From contig DFFM01000035.1 in the NCBI GenBank assembly GCA_002369515.1, positions 1-43,379 on the forward strand: DNA of 43,379 bases. The letters are read 5' to 3'. This DNA is from Prevotella sp. UBA3776. Its GTDB lineage: Bacteria; Bacteroidota; Bacteroidia; Bacteroidales; Bacteroidaceae. Every line of letters starts with the position of its first letter. The first letter of the stretch is position 1. The notes beneath the pieces were generated by a model. It was not told the origin of the DNA. It worked only from the letters and a program-made list of their open reading frames with translations, and did no database searches. Below are positions 25,606 through 33,970 of this stretch, piece after piece. Position numbers and translations under genes: made by a program.

Positions 25606-26703
25606 CTATTTGGGCATACGTTTCATGATTTCAGCAAACAGCCAGGCCATGCACAGGCTGGCCACCAAATAGAGCAGCAGTCCGGCATAGAGGTCTGTAG
25701 TGCGATAGGGTGCAATGAAAATCTTGCGTGTGATGGGGTGGCACACAAACATGGCCGCCGAAACAGCACCTGTCCACTCGAGGGCACGGTTGATGCCGGC
25801 GGGCAACACCTTGACCAAGGCCATCGAGGCCAATATGACGAAAACAGGCACCCAGTACCACGTTTGGTAGTTGAAACTCAGCAGAAACACCAGCGCGGTG
25901 GCTATCAGCAGCAACAGGCCGTAGCGCACATGGTTCGACGTTGCAGCCTGCGAATTGTCCAACGGAGAAATGCGCCGCATGATTTGCGGTTGGAAACGCG
26001 CCATCAGCACACCCATGCCGAACGGCAGCATGCCACCCACGAAGTTGTAGCGCAGACGATTGAGCATCTCGCCCGTGGGTTCGCAGAAGGCCTGCAACAG
26101 CCAGCAAACAACCATCAGCCCGACCACGACGCCCCAATGGCGACGATAGATGACCAGCCGATAGACTATGTAAAGTTGCATCATCAGGCCGAAGAACCAG
26201 TAGGGACCGGGCCAAATAACTTTGTCAGGGGTGGGCAGCAGATTGTTGAACATGCCCAGCTGTGCCACCACGTGCAGCAACTGATAATGATGGCGGCCGG
26301 GAGTGAAGGCATCGAGCAGAGTGAAGGCCACAAATCCCACAATCATCATGCGAAACAGCTTAATGAAGTGAGTACGCAGGAAAGACAGCCCCGAGCCTCC
26401 TCCCCCACTCTCCCGTGGAGAGTTTTTCTTCTCATATTTCAGCACCAGCCCGAAACCGCTGAGAAACAAGAACACCGGCACTCCGTAGTGGCCAAAGAAG
26501 GACAACAAATGGATGGGCAGATTGACATCGGGATGAAGCACGGCCTGCAGCAGCCCGTCGCAATTGTTGCGATGGAACTGATATTCGTTTTCCTTAACGG
26601 CCATGCCCAACCAGTGGCAGTAGTTGTGCAAAACGATGCCCAGAATGGCCAATCCGCGAAGTGCTGCACACTCGGCTTTGCTCAATATTGTATTATTCAT
26701 CAT
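25606..26703 (-). CDS. Acyltransferase family 3 membrane protein (second)
   Basis: The 365-residue polytopic protein has AALRGLAILGIVLHNYCHWLG (Arg and His) and GVPVFLFLSGFGLVLKYE, again acyltransferase-3 marks, so it probably decorates the same glycan as its neighbour. A cytoplasmic loop near residues 95-105 reads NSPRESGGGGSG. At DNA level (about 26396-26425) this is a small remnant resembling the G/C-block repeat (CCCCCACTCTCCCGTGGAGAG), apparently tolerated in frame. It is followed by the first acyltransferase gene after 14 bases. Confidence 0.87.
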   Translation of the reverse strand: MMNNTILSKAECAALRGLAILGIVLHNYCHWLGMAVKENEYQFHRNNCDGLLQAVLHPDVNLPIHLLSFFGHYGVPVFLFLSGFGLVLKYEKKNSPRESGGGGSGLSFLRTHFIKLFRMMIVGFVAFTLLDAFTPGRHHYQLLHVVAQLGMFNNLLPTPDKVIWPGPYWFFGLMMQLYIVYRLVIYRRHWGVVVGLMVVCWLLQAFCEPTGEMLNRLRYNFVGGMLPFGMGVLMARFQPQIMRRISPLDNSQAATSNHVRYGLLLLIATALVFLLSFNYQTWYWVPVFVILASMALVKVLPAGINRALEWTGAVSAAMFVCHPITRKIFIAPYRTTDLYAGLLLYLVASLCMAWLFAEIMKRMPK

Positions 26704-26718
26704 TCAACTTTCTCATGT

Positions 26719-26848
26719 CGGGAGTTATCGGGAGTTAAGCCCCCCTCTCATCCCCCCTGGGGGGAAGACCCCATCCGTGGCCTTTCTCTCCCCCCAGGGG
26801 GAGTTGGAGGGGGCTGGCCTCCCCTACGGGGGGAGGTTTGGTGGAGGC
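26719..26848. repeat. G/C-block repeat element, intergenic copy
   Basis: The gap between the phosphoethanolamine transferase stop (26850) and the second acyltransferase start (26703) is almost filled by this element. It starts with GGGAGTTATCGGGAGTTAAG and continues with complementary G and C blocks (CCCCCCTGGGGGGA, TCTCCCCCCAGGGGGAGTTG, CTCCCCTACGGGGGGAGG). Each block pair can fold into a hairpin. The same order of blocks appears on the opposite strand inside the gene at 28160-28290. The element ends one base before the stop codon of the transferase gene. Confidence 0.85.
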
Positions 26849-26849
26849 C

Positions 26850-28763
26850 TTAATCTACTTCATTCTTCATTATCACATCATAGTCAGTGGTGGCTTTGAG
26901 TATTCGTGGTCGCTGCTCATGGTAGTTTGGCGACAGCACGTCGAGGCTGTCACGATAGTGGGGCGTATGGATGCCGCCCAGATAGAGCAACGTGTGAGGC
27001 AGCGCATCAGTCATGTATCGCTTGCTCTTGGCCAAGACCACCTTGTTGGCAATCTCGGGATGGTTCACCATGTAGCTGTGTGAGCACCATATCCACATGG
27101 GAATCTCAAACTCCTCGCGAGCCAGCCGACTGGTAATTTCGGCACTGTGCATGCGCCCATAGAAATGCTCAGCACCCGGCCCGAACACCTCTTCGCCATG
27201 GTCGGGCACATACATCACGATGGCATCCTTGTCCTCGTATTCGCGAATGATGGCATCCACCACCGAATCGTTATACATCACCGCATTGTCATAGTAGGCC
27301 AAAACCTGAAGGTTGCGTCGGCTCATGTTGGGGCGGTCGTAGTCGTCGGGCTTGAACTTCATGCGGCTCTTGGGACACCGTATGCGATAGTCCACATGCT
27401 GACCGTAGAGATGGAAAATGGTGAGTTCGGGCTTGTCGGCCCTTATTTCTCCTGCTTCCATCAACTGGTGCAAATCGTCTATGAGTTTCTCGTCGAACAC
27501 GTGTATGTGGGGATTGCGCGAGTCAAACTGCGCCTCACTCAGTTCGGGGTTGTTCAGAAAGAAACCGCCGCTGAAGTCATAGACGGCCTCCTTGGCTTTG
27601 GGCAGAAACTGGTTGGTGAGAAACGTCACGTGATAGCCCGCTTTGCGAAACACTTCGGTGAACAACGGATAGTCGCACCACTCTCCCTTATCGCCCACGG
27701 CATAGAGCGAAAACAAATGCTTGAAGACAAAGCTCGTAAGATTCCATGGTGCCACCACATCGCCAAACACAGCCAGTTCCCCACGTCTTGCTCGCTTCAG
27801 CTGCAGCGGCGTGGTGGGTTTGTTGTAGCCAAAGAGCTGCGAGTGGTGCTTGTTGTAGCTTTCGCCAATGATGAGCACGATGTTAGGACTGGTGAACGAG
27901 CAGCTGTCAACCCTCACACGGTCTTTGGCCAGCAGCAGTTGGTCTATCTGTTTAGCAGCCAGTTTGTTGGCAAACACACTGAACGCCAGCCTGTAGATGG
28001 GTTCGTAAAGGGTGGCACAGTCCTTGCGCGTCAGTTCGTGCTCTACATACCCTATTTTGTCGTAGCTCATTAGTCGAGCCATGGCCTGTTTGTTGGGCCA
28101 ACAAACCGTGGCGCTCCAAACCAGCAAGGCCAGCACGACGAGGCTTGCAAGCCCCCACCAAAGCCATCCCCCCCGTTGGGAAGGCCAGCCCCCTCCAACT
28201 CCCCCCGGGGGGAGAGCATGGCTGCGCGTTGGGTCGTCCCCCCCAGGGGGGATGAGAGGGGGGCTCTTGGTGACAAGAGGGGGACTTTGAGAACTGTGAA
28301 GGTATTTTTGGAGGAGTCTTTTGAGGGGGCTTAGGTGGACAGCCAAATGGACAGCCATCAGCAGCAACACCCAGCCCAACGAACTGAACAGCACATCCCA
28401 CGTGAGATAATTGCTCAGAAACTCGCCTGCCTCCTGTCCAGTGGTTTCACCAACAAGCAGCAACATCGACGGTGTGATGGGCGATTGGAATTTCACGATG
28501 CAGAACACATCTACCAACGCAACGGCATACAAAAGTACATAGAGCACACGCCGAACCCACAGCCGTACACGCAGAGGCAACAGTGCCAGCACCACACATA
28601 CCACATACAGGTCGAAGAACAACTCCAGCCAAAGGTTGTCGTAGTTCTTCTCCTTGCCTGTGTATTCAATCCAACTGCACACCAACCCTAACACGTACAT
28701 CGTCGTGAAGAACATGGCATTGCAGCGAATAGGTGCCAGTACCTTTTGCAACATTTCTTTCAT
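26850..28763 (-). CDS. Phosphoethanolamine transferase (EptA-like, sulfatase fold)
   Basis: The 637-residue inner-membrane protein has five N-terminal transmembrane helices (about 1-225) and a periplasmic alkaline-phosphatase-like domain (about 290-637). It should move phosphoethanolamine from phosphatidylethanolamine to lipid A or another glycan. Catalytic residues can be matched: Glu301 in IIGES, Thr343 in PWNLTS (nucleophile), His451/His456 in HLYGQHVDYRIR, and Asp521-His522 in VPDHGEEVFG. Residues about 157-200, between TM4 and TM5, are encoded by an in-frame G/C-block repeat (SPPLIPPGG, LPPGGVGGGW). It heads the 20327-28763 cluster and has two tandem promoters. Confidence 0.92.
   Translation of the reverse strand: MKEMLQKVLAPIRCNAMFFTTMYVLGLVCSWIEYTGKEKNYDNLWLELFFDLYVVCVVLALLPLRVRLWVRRVLYVLLYAVALVDVFCIVKFQSPITPSMLLLVGETTGQEAGEFLSNYLTWDVLFSSLGWVLLLMAVHLAVHLSPLKRLLQKYLHSSQSPPLVTKSPPLIPPGGDDPTRSHALPPGGVGGGWPSQRGGWLWWGLASLVVLALLVWSATVCWPNKQAMARLMSYDKIGYVEHELTRKDCATLYEPIYRLAFSVFANKLAAKQIDQLLLAKDRVRVDSCSFTSPNIVLIIGESYNKHHSQLFGYNKPTTPLQLKRARRGELAVFGDVVAPWNLTSFVFKHLFSLYAVGDKGEWCDYPLFTEVFRKAGYHVTFLTNQFLPKAKEAVYDFSGGFFLNNPELSEAQFDSRNPHIHVFDEKLIDDLHQLMEAGEIRADKPELTIFHLYGQHVDYRIRCPKSRMKFKPDDYDRPNMSRRNLQVLAYYDNAVMYNDSVVDAIIREYEDKDAIVMYVPDHGEEVFGPGAEHFYGRMHSAEITSRLAREEFEIPMWIWCSHSYMVNHPEIANKVVLAKSKRYMTDALPHTLLYLGGIHTPHYRDSLDVLSPNYHEQRPRILKATTDYDVIMKNEVD
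28160..28292 (-). repeat. G/C-block repeat element inserted in frame in a coding region
   Basis: On the minus strand this stretch repeats the blocks of the intergenic copy at 26738-26848 in the same order: CCCCTCTCATCCCCCCTGGG, CTCTCCCCCCGGGGGGAGTT, GGAGGGGGCTGGCCTTCCC. It adds about 44 codons to the phosphoethanolamine transferase without a stop or frameshift. The insert lies in the linker between two transmembrane helices. Confidence 0.88.
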
Positions 28764-28771
28764 TACGGGTG

Positions 28772-28888
28772 CAAAGGTACGATTAAGCGAGCGAAAAGCA
28801 AAAGGAAAAACCCTTTTTTTCTTTGCTTTTCCGAGCGGAAGTACCTTCGACGACAGTCAAAGGTACGATTAAGCGAGCGAAAAGCAAA
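28772..28888 (-). promoter_or_regulatory. Two tandem promoters of the glycan cluster, carried on repeats
   Basis: P1 has TTTG (28799-28802), 19 bases and TACCTTTG (28772-28779). P2 has the same elements at 28885-28888 and 28858-28865, 86 bases upstream. Both are exact consensus matches on the minus strand. P1 ends only 8 bases before the ATG at 28763, so its transcript would be leaderless or nearly so. P2 would give a leader of about 85-90 bases containing a hairpin. Confidence 0.75.
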
Positions 28889-28931
28889 AGGAAAAACCCT
28901 TTTTTTCTTTGCTTTTCCGAGCGGAAGCACC
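28776..28931. repeat. 86-bp promoter-bearing tandem repeat, two copies
   Basis: Each unit contains GGTACGATTAAGCGAGCGAA, then AAGCAAAAGGAAAAACCC, a T-run with CTTTGCTTTTCCGAGCGGAA and a terminal GTACC or GCACC. The two halves are roughly complementary, so each unit can fold as a hairpin. A related pair lies at 43185-43330. Confidence 0.88.
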
Positions 28932-28940
28932 TTCCGCTGA

Positions 28941-30260
28941 CTACAATTTCAGTGTGAGGTCGCGGCCACGATAGAAGTCGAGCAGTGCCTGCTGGTAGAT
29001 GTACTCGTAACGGGCGCGCAAAAGGTCGCTTTGGGCACGCAGCAAGGTGTTCTTGGCCTCGTTGAACTCAGTGATGTTGGCTTTTCCGTGCTCATACTTG
29101 GCCGACATCAGGCGGAAAGCCTCTTCATTGCTGCGTAGGGCCTGTTGCGAGCTGCGGTATTTTTCTTGAGCATTGACGGCTGTGTAGTAAGCTTGCTGTA
29201 TCTCTTTGTAAAGGTTCTTCTTGGTGTTGTCAAGACTGAGTTGCTGCAACGAGCGGTTGAGCTCTGCACTGCGAATGCTGTTGCGCGTCTCGAAGCGGTT
29301 GAAGATGGGTACACTGAGGCTCAGCCCGATGTACTGGCTGAAGTTGTTTTTCATTTGCTTGAAGAAACCATCCGACTGGAAACCGCTGGTGTTGTAATAG
29401 TTGGAGCCCACTCCTGCCTGCAGCGCAAGCGACGGGTAGCGGGCACTGCGGGCGATTTCAATGCTCTTCTCGGCACCTTGCAGCCGCAGTTGCTCAGCGC
29501 GCACTTCTGGCTTTACGCCGACAGCCTCGGCAAAGATGGCATCGGGAGAAGTCCCCTCCAACTCCCCAAGAGCCCCCGTAGAGGGGGTTTCCACATCAAA
29601 GCCTTCCGGCGACGGCAGCTCAAGCAGCTGTGAGAGCGCAAGCAGCGCGAGGCGCAGATCGTTTTCGGCCTGGGTGGCGGTGAGCCGGCTCTGTGCCAAC
29701 GTAGCCTCCTGCTGTGCCACCTCGGTGGCACTGACTTTGCCGTTGCGCAGCATCTCCTTCAGACGGAACACGTGCATGGAGTCGATGTCAATCTGCCGCT
29801 GAGCCACGCCACAGAGTTCTTTGTCGTAAAGAATCTGCACGTAGGCCTGAGCCACCTGCGTCCGGATGTTGTTCTTGGCATACTCGAGGTCGGCATTGGC
29901 AGCCTCGAGATTGAGGCGTTGCAGTTCGAGTGTGCGGGGAATGCGAAAACCAGTGAACAGAGGTACATTGGTACCCAGGCTGAACGACGTAGAGTTGGTG
30001 TTGGTGTTGGTATAGGTGTTTTGGGCCGTCAGTCCGCGACCAAACGAGAAATTCTCGCTGGCCGACGCGCTGAGGTCGGGCAGACGGGCGTTTTTGGCGT
30101 TGCTGACGTCGATTTCGCGTTGCTGGCGGTCTATGTTTTTCTGCTTTATTTGCAGATTGTGCTCCACAGCATAGTCGATGCACTGGCGGAGCGACCATTT
30201 CTGCTGCGCTTGGGCAGACAGCGATGTGGTCAGTATGAGGATGGCTAAAAGTTGTTTCAT
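28941..30260 (-). CDS. TolC-family outer-membrane efflux protein (second)
   Basis: About 439 residues. The start chosen is the ATG at 30260 (MKQLLAILILTTSLSAQAQQ); a TTG three codons earlier is less likely. A signal peptide is followed by the TolC helical repeats (WSLRQCIDYAVEHNLQI, LLDFYRGRDLTLKL at the end). A segment VETPSTGALGELEGTSPDA, near residue 225, is encoded by DNA resembling a short G/C-block repeat remnant (29545-29600). It ends the MacAB-like exporter operon and should be its outer-membrane channel. Confidence 0.93.
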   Translation of the reverse strand: MKQLLAILILTTSLSAQAQQKWSLRQCIDYAVEHNLQIKQKNIDRQQREIDVSNAKNARLPDLSASASENFSFGRGLTAQNTYTNTNTNSTSFSLGTNVPLFTGFRIPRTLELQRLNLEAANADLEYAKNNIRTQVAQAYVQILYDKELCGVAQRQIDIDSMHVFRLKEMLRNGKVSATEVAQQEATLAQSRLTATQAENDLRLALLALSQLLELPSPEGFDVETPSTGALGELEGTSPDAIFAEAVGVKPEVRAEQLRLQGAEKSIEIARSARYPSLALQAGVGSNYYNTSGFQSDGFFKQMKNNFSQYIGLSLSVPIFNRFETRNSIRSAELNRSLQQLSLDNTKKNLYKEIQQAYYTAVNAQEKYRSSQQALRSNEEAFRLMSAKYEHGKANITEFNEAKNTLLRAQSDLLRARYEYIYQQALLDFYRGRDLTLKL

Positions 30261-30297
30261 GAAACTCAATTTTGAAAATGTTAGAAGTTAGCGGGAG

Positions 30298-31416
30298 TTA
30301 TTGAGAGTTCATCCCTTCTTCGATGACAATCTGGGGGCCTCGCACTTTGTCCTTCATGCCAATGCCACTCTTGATTTCGATGTTCACTCCGTCGCTCAGA
30401 CCGGTCACCACTTGCTTGCGCTCGTAGGTTTTCTTCTCGCCTTCGCCCTTCACCACATAAACGAAAGTGGAGTCGCCGCTGAACTCAATGGCGCTTTCGG
30501 GCACCGACAGCACCTTGCTGGCACTGGCCAGCACAATCTCGGCATTGGCGCTGTAACCACTGCGAATCCTGCTGCCCTTGAGCACACGCACGGCAGCCTT
30601 GATTTCAAATTGGTTGGCCCCGTTGCTCTCTACGGCCTTGGGCGAGATGTACTCCAGCGAGGCATCGAAGTTCATGTTCTGCAGCGCACCGATGGTGATT
30701 TTCATGGGCATTCCCTGCACCAACTGCCCCACCTCCGTTTCGTCTATGTTGCCACGGAAAATCAGGTCGTTCATGTTGGCCACGCTCGCAATGGTTGTAC
30801 CGTCGTTGAAGGTGTTGCTCAGGATGACCGAGTTGCCCACCTTGACGGGCACGTCGAGTATGATGCCGCTGATGGTGCTGCGAATGAGCGTCGAGCTGGC
30901 CTTGGCGTTGCTCTTTGAAACGCCGTCGCGCACAACGGCCAAGGCGTCGTCGGCAGCGGCTTTCTCTTCGCGTGCCTGTTTCAGAGCCTGCTTCACCTTG
31001 TCAAACTCGTCAGCGCTCACCAGTTTCTGGTTGTAAAGGTTCTCTTCGCGGCTGAAATCCACCCGGGCCTGCGCCAGGTTGATGGCAGCGAGTCGCACAC
31101 GGCTCTCGGCCGAACTGAGCTGGTTCATGTCGGGAATCACCTTCACCTTGGCAATCACCTCGCCTGCACTCACATAGTCGCCCGCCTCCTTCAGTATGGC
31201 AGTAATGATGCCACTGATCTGCGGCTTCACGTTCACCTCGTTGCGGGGTTCTATCTTGCCCGTGACGATGGTGGTTTTCTTGATGTCGCCCGTGGTGGGC
31301 ACAAACTCGTTATAGACAACCGGTTTGGGTTGGGACTTCTGCCACAAGAACACGAATGTTCCGATGAAAATCAGTGCCACCAAGGCGGCAATGAACAATT
31401 TGCTGTACTTTTTCAT
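30298..31416 (-). CDS. MacA/RND-type periplasmic adaptor protein
   Basis: The 372-residue protein has an N-terminal transmembrane anchor (about 7-24). A first lipoyl half (VKPQISGIITAILKEAGDYVSAGEVIAKV), a helical hairpin (about 100-170), a second lipoyl half and a beta-barrel/membrane-proximal domain follow. It bridges the ABC permeases at 31441-33970 to the TolC protein encoded 28-37 bases downstream. The order NBD, permease, permease, adaptor, TolC is a full tripartite export system. Confidence 0.93.
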   Translation of the reverse strand: MKKYSKLFIAALVALIFIGTFVFLWQKSQPKPVVYNEFVPTTGDIKKTTIVTGKIEPRNEVNVKPQISGIITAILKEAGDYVSAGEVIAKVKVIPDMNQLSSAESRVRLAAINLAQARVDFSREENLYNQKLVSADEFDKVKQALKQAREEKAAADDALAVVRDGVSKSNAKASSTLIRSTISGIILDVPVKVGNSVILSNTFNDGTTIASVANMNDLIFRGNIDETEVGQLVQGMPMKITIGALQNMNFDASLEYISPKAVESNGANQFEIKAAVRVLKGSRIRSGYSANAEIVLASASKVLSVPESAIEFSGDSTFVYVVKGEGEKKTYERKQVVTGLSDGVNIEIKSGIGMKDKVRGPQIVIEEGMNSQ

Positions 31417-31440
31417 ATTTTATGTTTTCACTATTTTTTT

Positions 31441-32697
31441 TCATTCATCCCGCATGGCATCGACAGGTTTGATGGACATGGCGCGGGCAGCAGGAGCCAA
31501 CCCTGCCAGAACCCCCATCAGGCTCACCACCACGGCAGCGAAAATGGCCGTCCAGAATCCCACCTGGAAGTGGGCGTTGACAATGCCGTCTTCGGTGTTG
31601 CCCATCTCCAGCATTTGCAGGATGAACACACCGAACAAAATGCCACTCATGCCCGCCACCAGGGTGAGCAGAATGCTCTCGGAGATGATCTGCGAGAGAA
31701 TCATGCGCGGAGTGGCGCCAATGGCGCGGCGGATGCCAATCTCTGTGGTGCGCTCGCGCACGGTGACCATCATGATGTTCGACACGCCGATGGCCCCCGC
31801 CAGCAATGTGCCCAACCCCACCAGCCAGATGAGGAAGTTGACTCCGCGGAACAGGTTGTCAAGCAGCTGGAAGAGTATCTCTGTGTTGAACACCATGGCC
31901 CCCTGCTCGTCGGTGGGGTCGATGTAATGGGCGCGGGCTATGGTCTCGCGTATGCGAGGCGTAATGTTGCTCATCACCACCCCCTTGCGCCCCGTGGCGG
32001 CTATCATGTCCACCTGGTTGCCACGGTTGTAGGTTTGCTGCATGAGCGTCAGCGGCAGCGTTATTTTCTCTTCGGCGCGCCCATTGAAGTTCACGCTGCC
32101 GTTGGTGTTGTAATCCACGCCTATCACCTCGTAGTAGGTGGAATCCACGCGAATGCTTTTGCCGCAGGGGTCGCCGCCCTCTTTGAACAGGTCTTTGTAG
32201 ATTTTCTTTCCCAAAACGCACACTTTGCGATGGTCGCGCATGTCCATGTCGTTGATGAACCGTCCGTAATACATCTTGGGCGCAATGACCTGCGCGTATT
32301 CGGGCGTGACGCCCTGTATGCGCGGCGTGGTCTTTTGGTCGCCCCGGTAGGCGGTGTTCGACTTCCCCCAAGGAGCAAACAAGATGGGAGCCACCACGTC
32401 GAGTTCGGGCACACGCTGGTGCAACCGCCCGATGTCCTTGTAGTCCATGCTCCAGTAGCGCCCCTTGCGGAACCCCTTGTAGGGTTTGGAAGTCTGTTGC
32501 GCCCAAATCATGACCGTGTTGGTGGCGAATCCGTCGAAATTGCGGTTCAGCATTTCTCGCAGCCCCTGGCCGCCGCCGATGAGGGTCACCAGCATGAACA
32601 CACCCCAAAACACGCCGAAGCCCGTCAGGAACGACCGGCTTTTGTTTCGCGTCAGCGTGTCGAGTATTTCTCTGTATGAATCTATATCTATTCGCAT
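31441..32697 (-). CDS. MacB-type ABC transporter permease (FtsX domain), second
   Basis: The 418-residue protein has TM1 (about 22-45, SFLTGFGVFWGVFMLVTLIGGG), a large periplasmic domain with MacB_PCD character (about 50-270) and three C-terminal helices. The FtsX motif VRERTTEIGIRRAIGATPRMI lies between TM2 and TM3. It lacks a fused ATPase; the separate ATPase gene is at 33954. It is paralogous to the permease 10 bases upstream. Confidence 0.93.
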   Translation of the reverse strand: MRIDIDSYREILDTLTRNKSRSFLTGFGVFWGVFMLVTLIGGGQGLREMLNRNFDGFATNTVMIWAQQTSKPYKGFRKGRYWSMDYKDIGRLHQRVPELDVVAPILFAPWGKSNTAYRGDQKTTPRIQGVTPEYAQVIAPKMYYGRFINDMDMRDHRKVCVLGKKIYKDLFKEGGDPCGKSIRVDSTYYEVIGVDYNTNGSVNFNGRAEEKITLPLTLMQQTYNRGNQVDMIAATGRKGVVMSNITPRIRETIARAHYIDPTDEQGAMVFNTEILFQLLDNLFRGVNFLIWLVGLGTLLAGAIGVSNIMMVTVRERTTEIGIRRAIGATPRMILSQIISESILLTLVAGMSGILFGVFILQMLEMGNTEDGIVNAHFQVGFWTAIFAAVVVSLMGVLAGLAPAARAMSIKPVDAMRDE

Positions 32698-32707
32698 GGC
32701 TTTTTTG

Positions 32708-33970
32708 TCATTCTGCTCTCAGTGCCTCAATAGGGCGGATTCTGCTTGCTTTCAGGGCCGGTATGAGTCCGGCGATGGTTCCCGCAATGACCATTACCAT
32801 GGTCGCCTCGAGACAAACGTCCAGCCCGACGGTGGGATCAACGAACATGGTGGCCTTGAACAAGCCTGTGTCTATCACGTTATGGCCCAGTGTGGCATCC
32901 ATGTACTCGTTGACGAGTATGCCCAGCAACATGCCCACATAGCCGAAGAGGGTGGTGATGATGACACTCTCGACGATGATGAGCCGCAGGATGTTCCAAG
33001 GCTTGGCTCCAATGGCTTTGCGTATGCCGAACTCGTGGGTGCGCTCCTTGACGGTAATGAGCATGATGTTGCTCACGCCCACAATGCCCGAAAGCAGCGT
33101 GAAGAGGCCAACCACCCACAAAAACGTGCGGATGATGCCAATGCCCGTCTCCATCTGCAGCGACTGGGTGAAACGGTTCCACAGCCAGATGGCGCTCTCG
33201 TCCTCAGGATGCGCCTGGTGGTTGGCGTTCAACCGCTGGCGATACTCCTTCTCGAAAGCGTTGTTGGCCTCCTCGGTGGGCAAGCCGTGGAACGTGAACT
33301 CTATGTTGCCGGCATTGTCGGTGTTGGCTCCGTAAATGCTCTTGATGGCAGTATAGGAGGAGAAAGCCTCTGCCTGCCCGTTTTCCTCGTCCTTGTATAT
33401 GCCCACCACTTGGAACATGAAGTTGCCCACCTTGACCCAGCATCCCTCCCCCTTCTGATGGGTTGCGGTGGACTTCAGGTTCAGTTCCTTTGCTTGTTTG
33501 GAACTCAGCACCAACACCTTTCGCTTGTCGCGGATGTCAATCTGGTTGATAAATCGTCCGCTGAGCATCTCGGTCTTGTTGATTTGCGTGTGGTTGGGAT
33601 AGACACCCGTTATCTCGGTGCTGATGTACTCCTGCCCATTGCTGATGGTGGCCGATGTGGAATAGTTGGCTCCCACTTCGTCGATGTTCTGCTTGAACTC
33701 CTTGGCCGTGGTATTGATGTCGCGCGTTTGCAAACGAATGCTGCGCCCCTCGTCCAGCCCCTGATAGGCTTTCGAGGTGCGTCCGCCAAACACCATCATC
33801 GAGTTGGAGAGGAAACGGTCGCTCTGCTGCATCTGCGCGTTGATGAGCCCATTGCCGGCCCCCAGCAGCACGATGAGCATGAAGATGCCCCATGCCACGG
33901 CAAAGCCCGTCAGGGCCGTGCGCAACTTGTTGCGCCGCGCCGTCTGCCATATCTCATTCAATAATTCCAT
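32708..33970 (-). CDS. MacB-type ABC transporter permease (FtsX domain), first
   Basis: The 420-residue protein has the same layout as its neighbour: TM1 LTGFAVAWGIFMLIVLLGAG, a periplasmic MacB_PCD-like domain, and the FtsX motif VKERTHEFGIRKAIGAKPWNI before the last helices. Its start overlaps the ATPase gene by 17 bases, showing translational coupling. With the second permease it would give a heterodimeric transporter. Confidence 0.93.
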   Translation of the reverse strand: MELLNEIWQTARRNKLRTALTGFAVAWGIFMLIVLLGAGNGLINAQMQQSDRFLSNSMMVFGGRTSKAYQGLDEGRSIRLQTRDINTTAKEFKQNIDEVGANYSTSATISNGQEYISTEITGVYPNHTQINKTEMLSGRFINQIDIRDKRKVLVLSSKQAKELNLKSTATHQKGEGCWVKVGNFMFQVVGIYKDEENGQAEAFSSYTAIKSIYGANTDNAGNIEFTFHGLPTEEANNAFEKEYRQRLNANHQAHPEDESAIWLWNRFTQSLQMETGIGIIRTFLWVVGLFTLLSGIVGVSNIMLITVKERTHEFGIRKAIGAKPWNILRLIIVESVIITTLFGYVGMLLGILVNEYMDATLGHNVIDTGLFKATMFVDPTVGLDVCLEATMVMVIAGTIAGLIPALKASRIRPIEALRAE

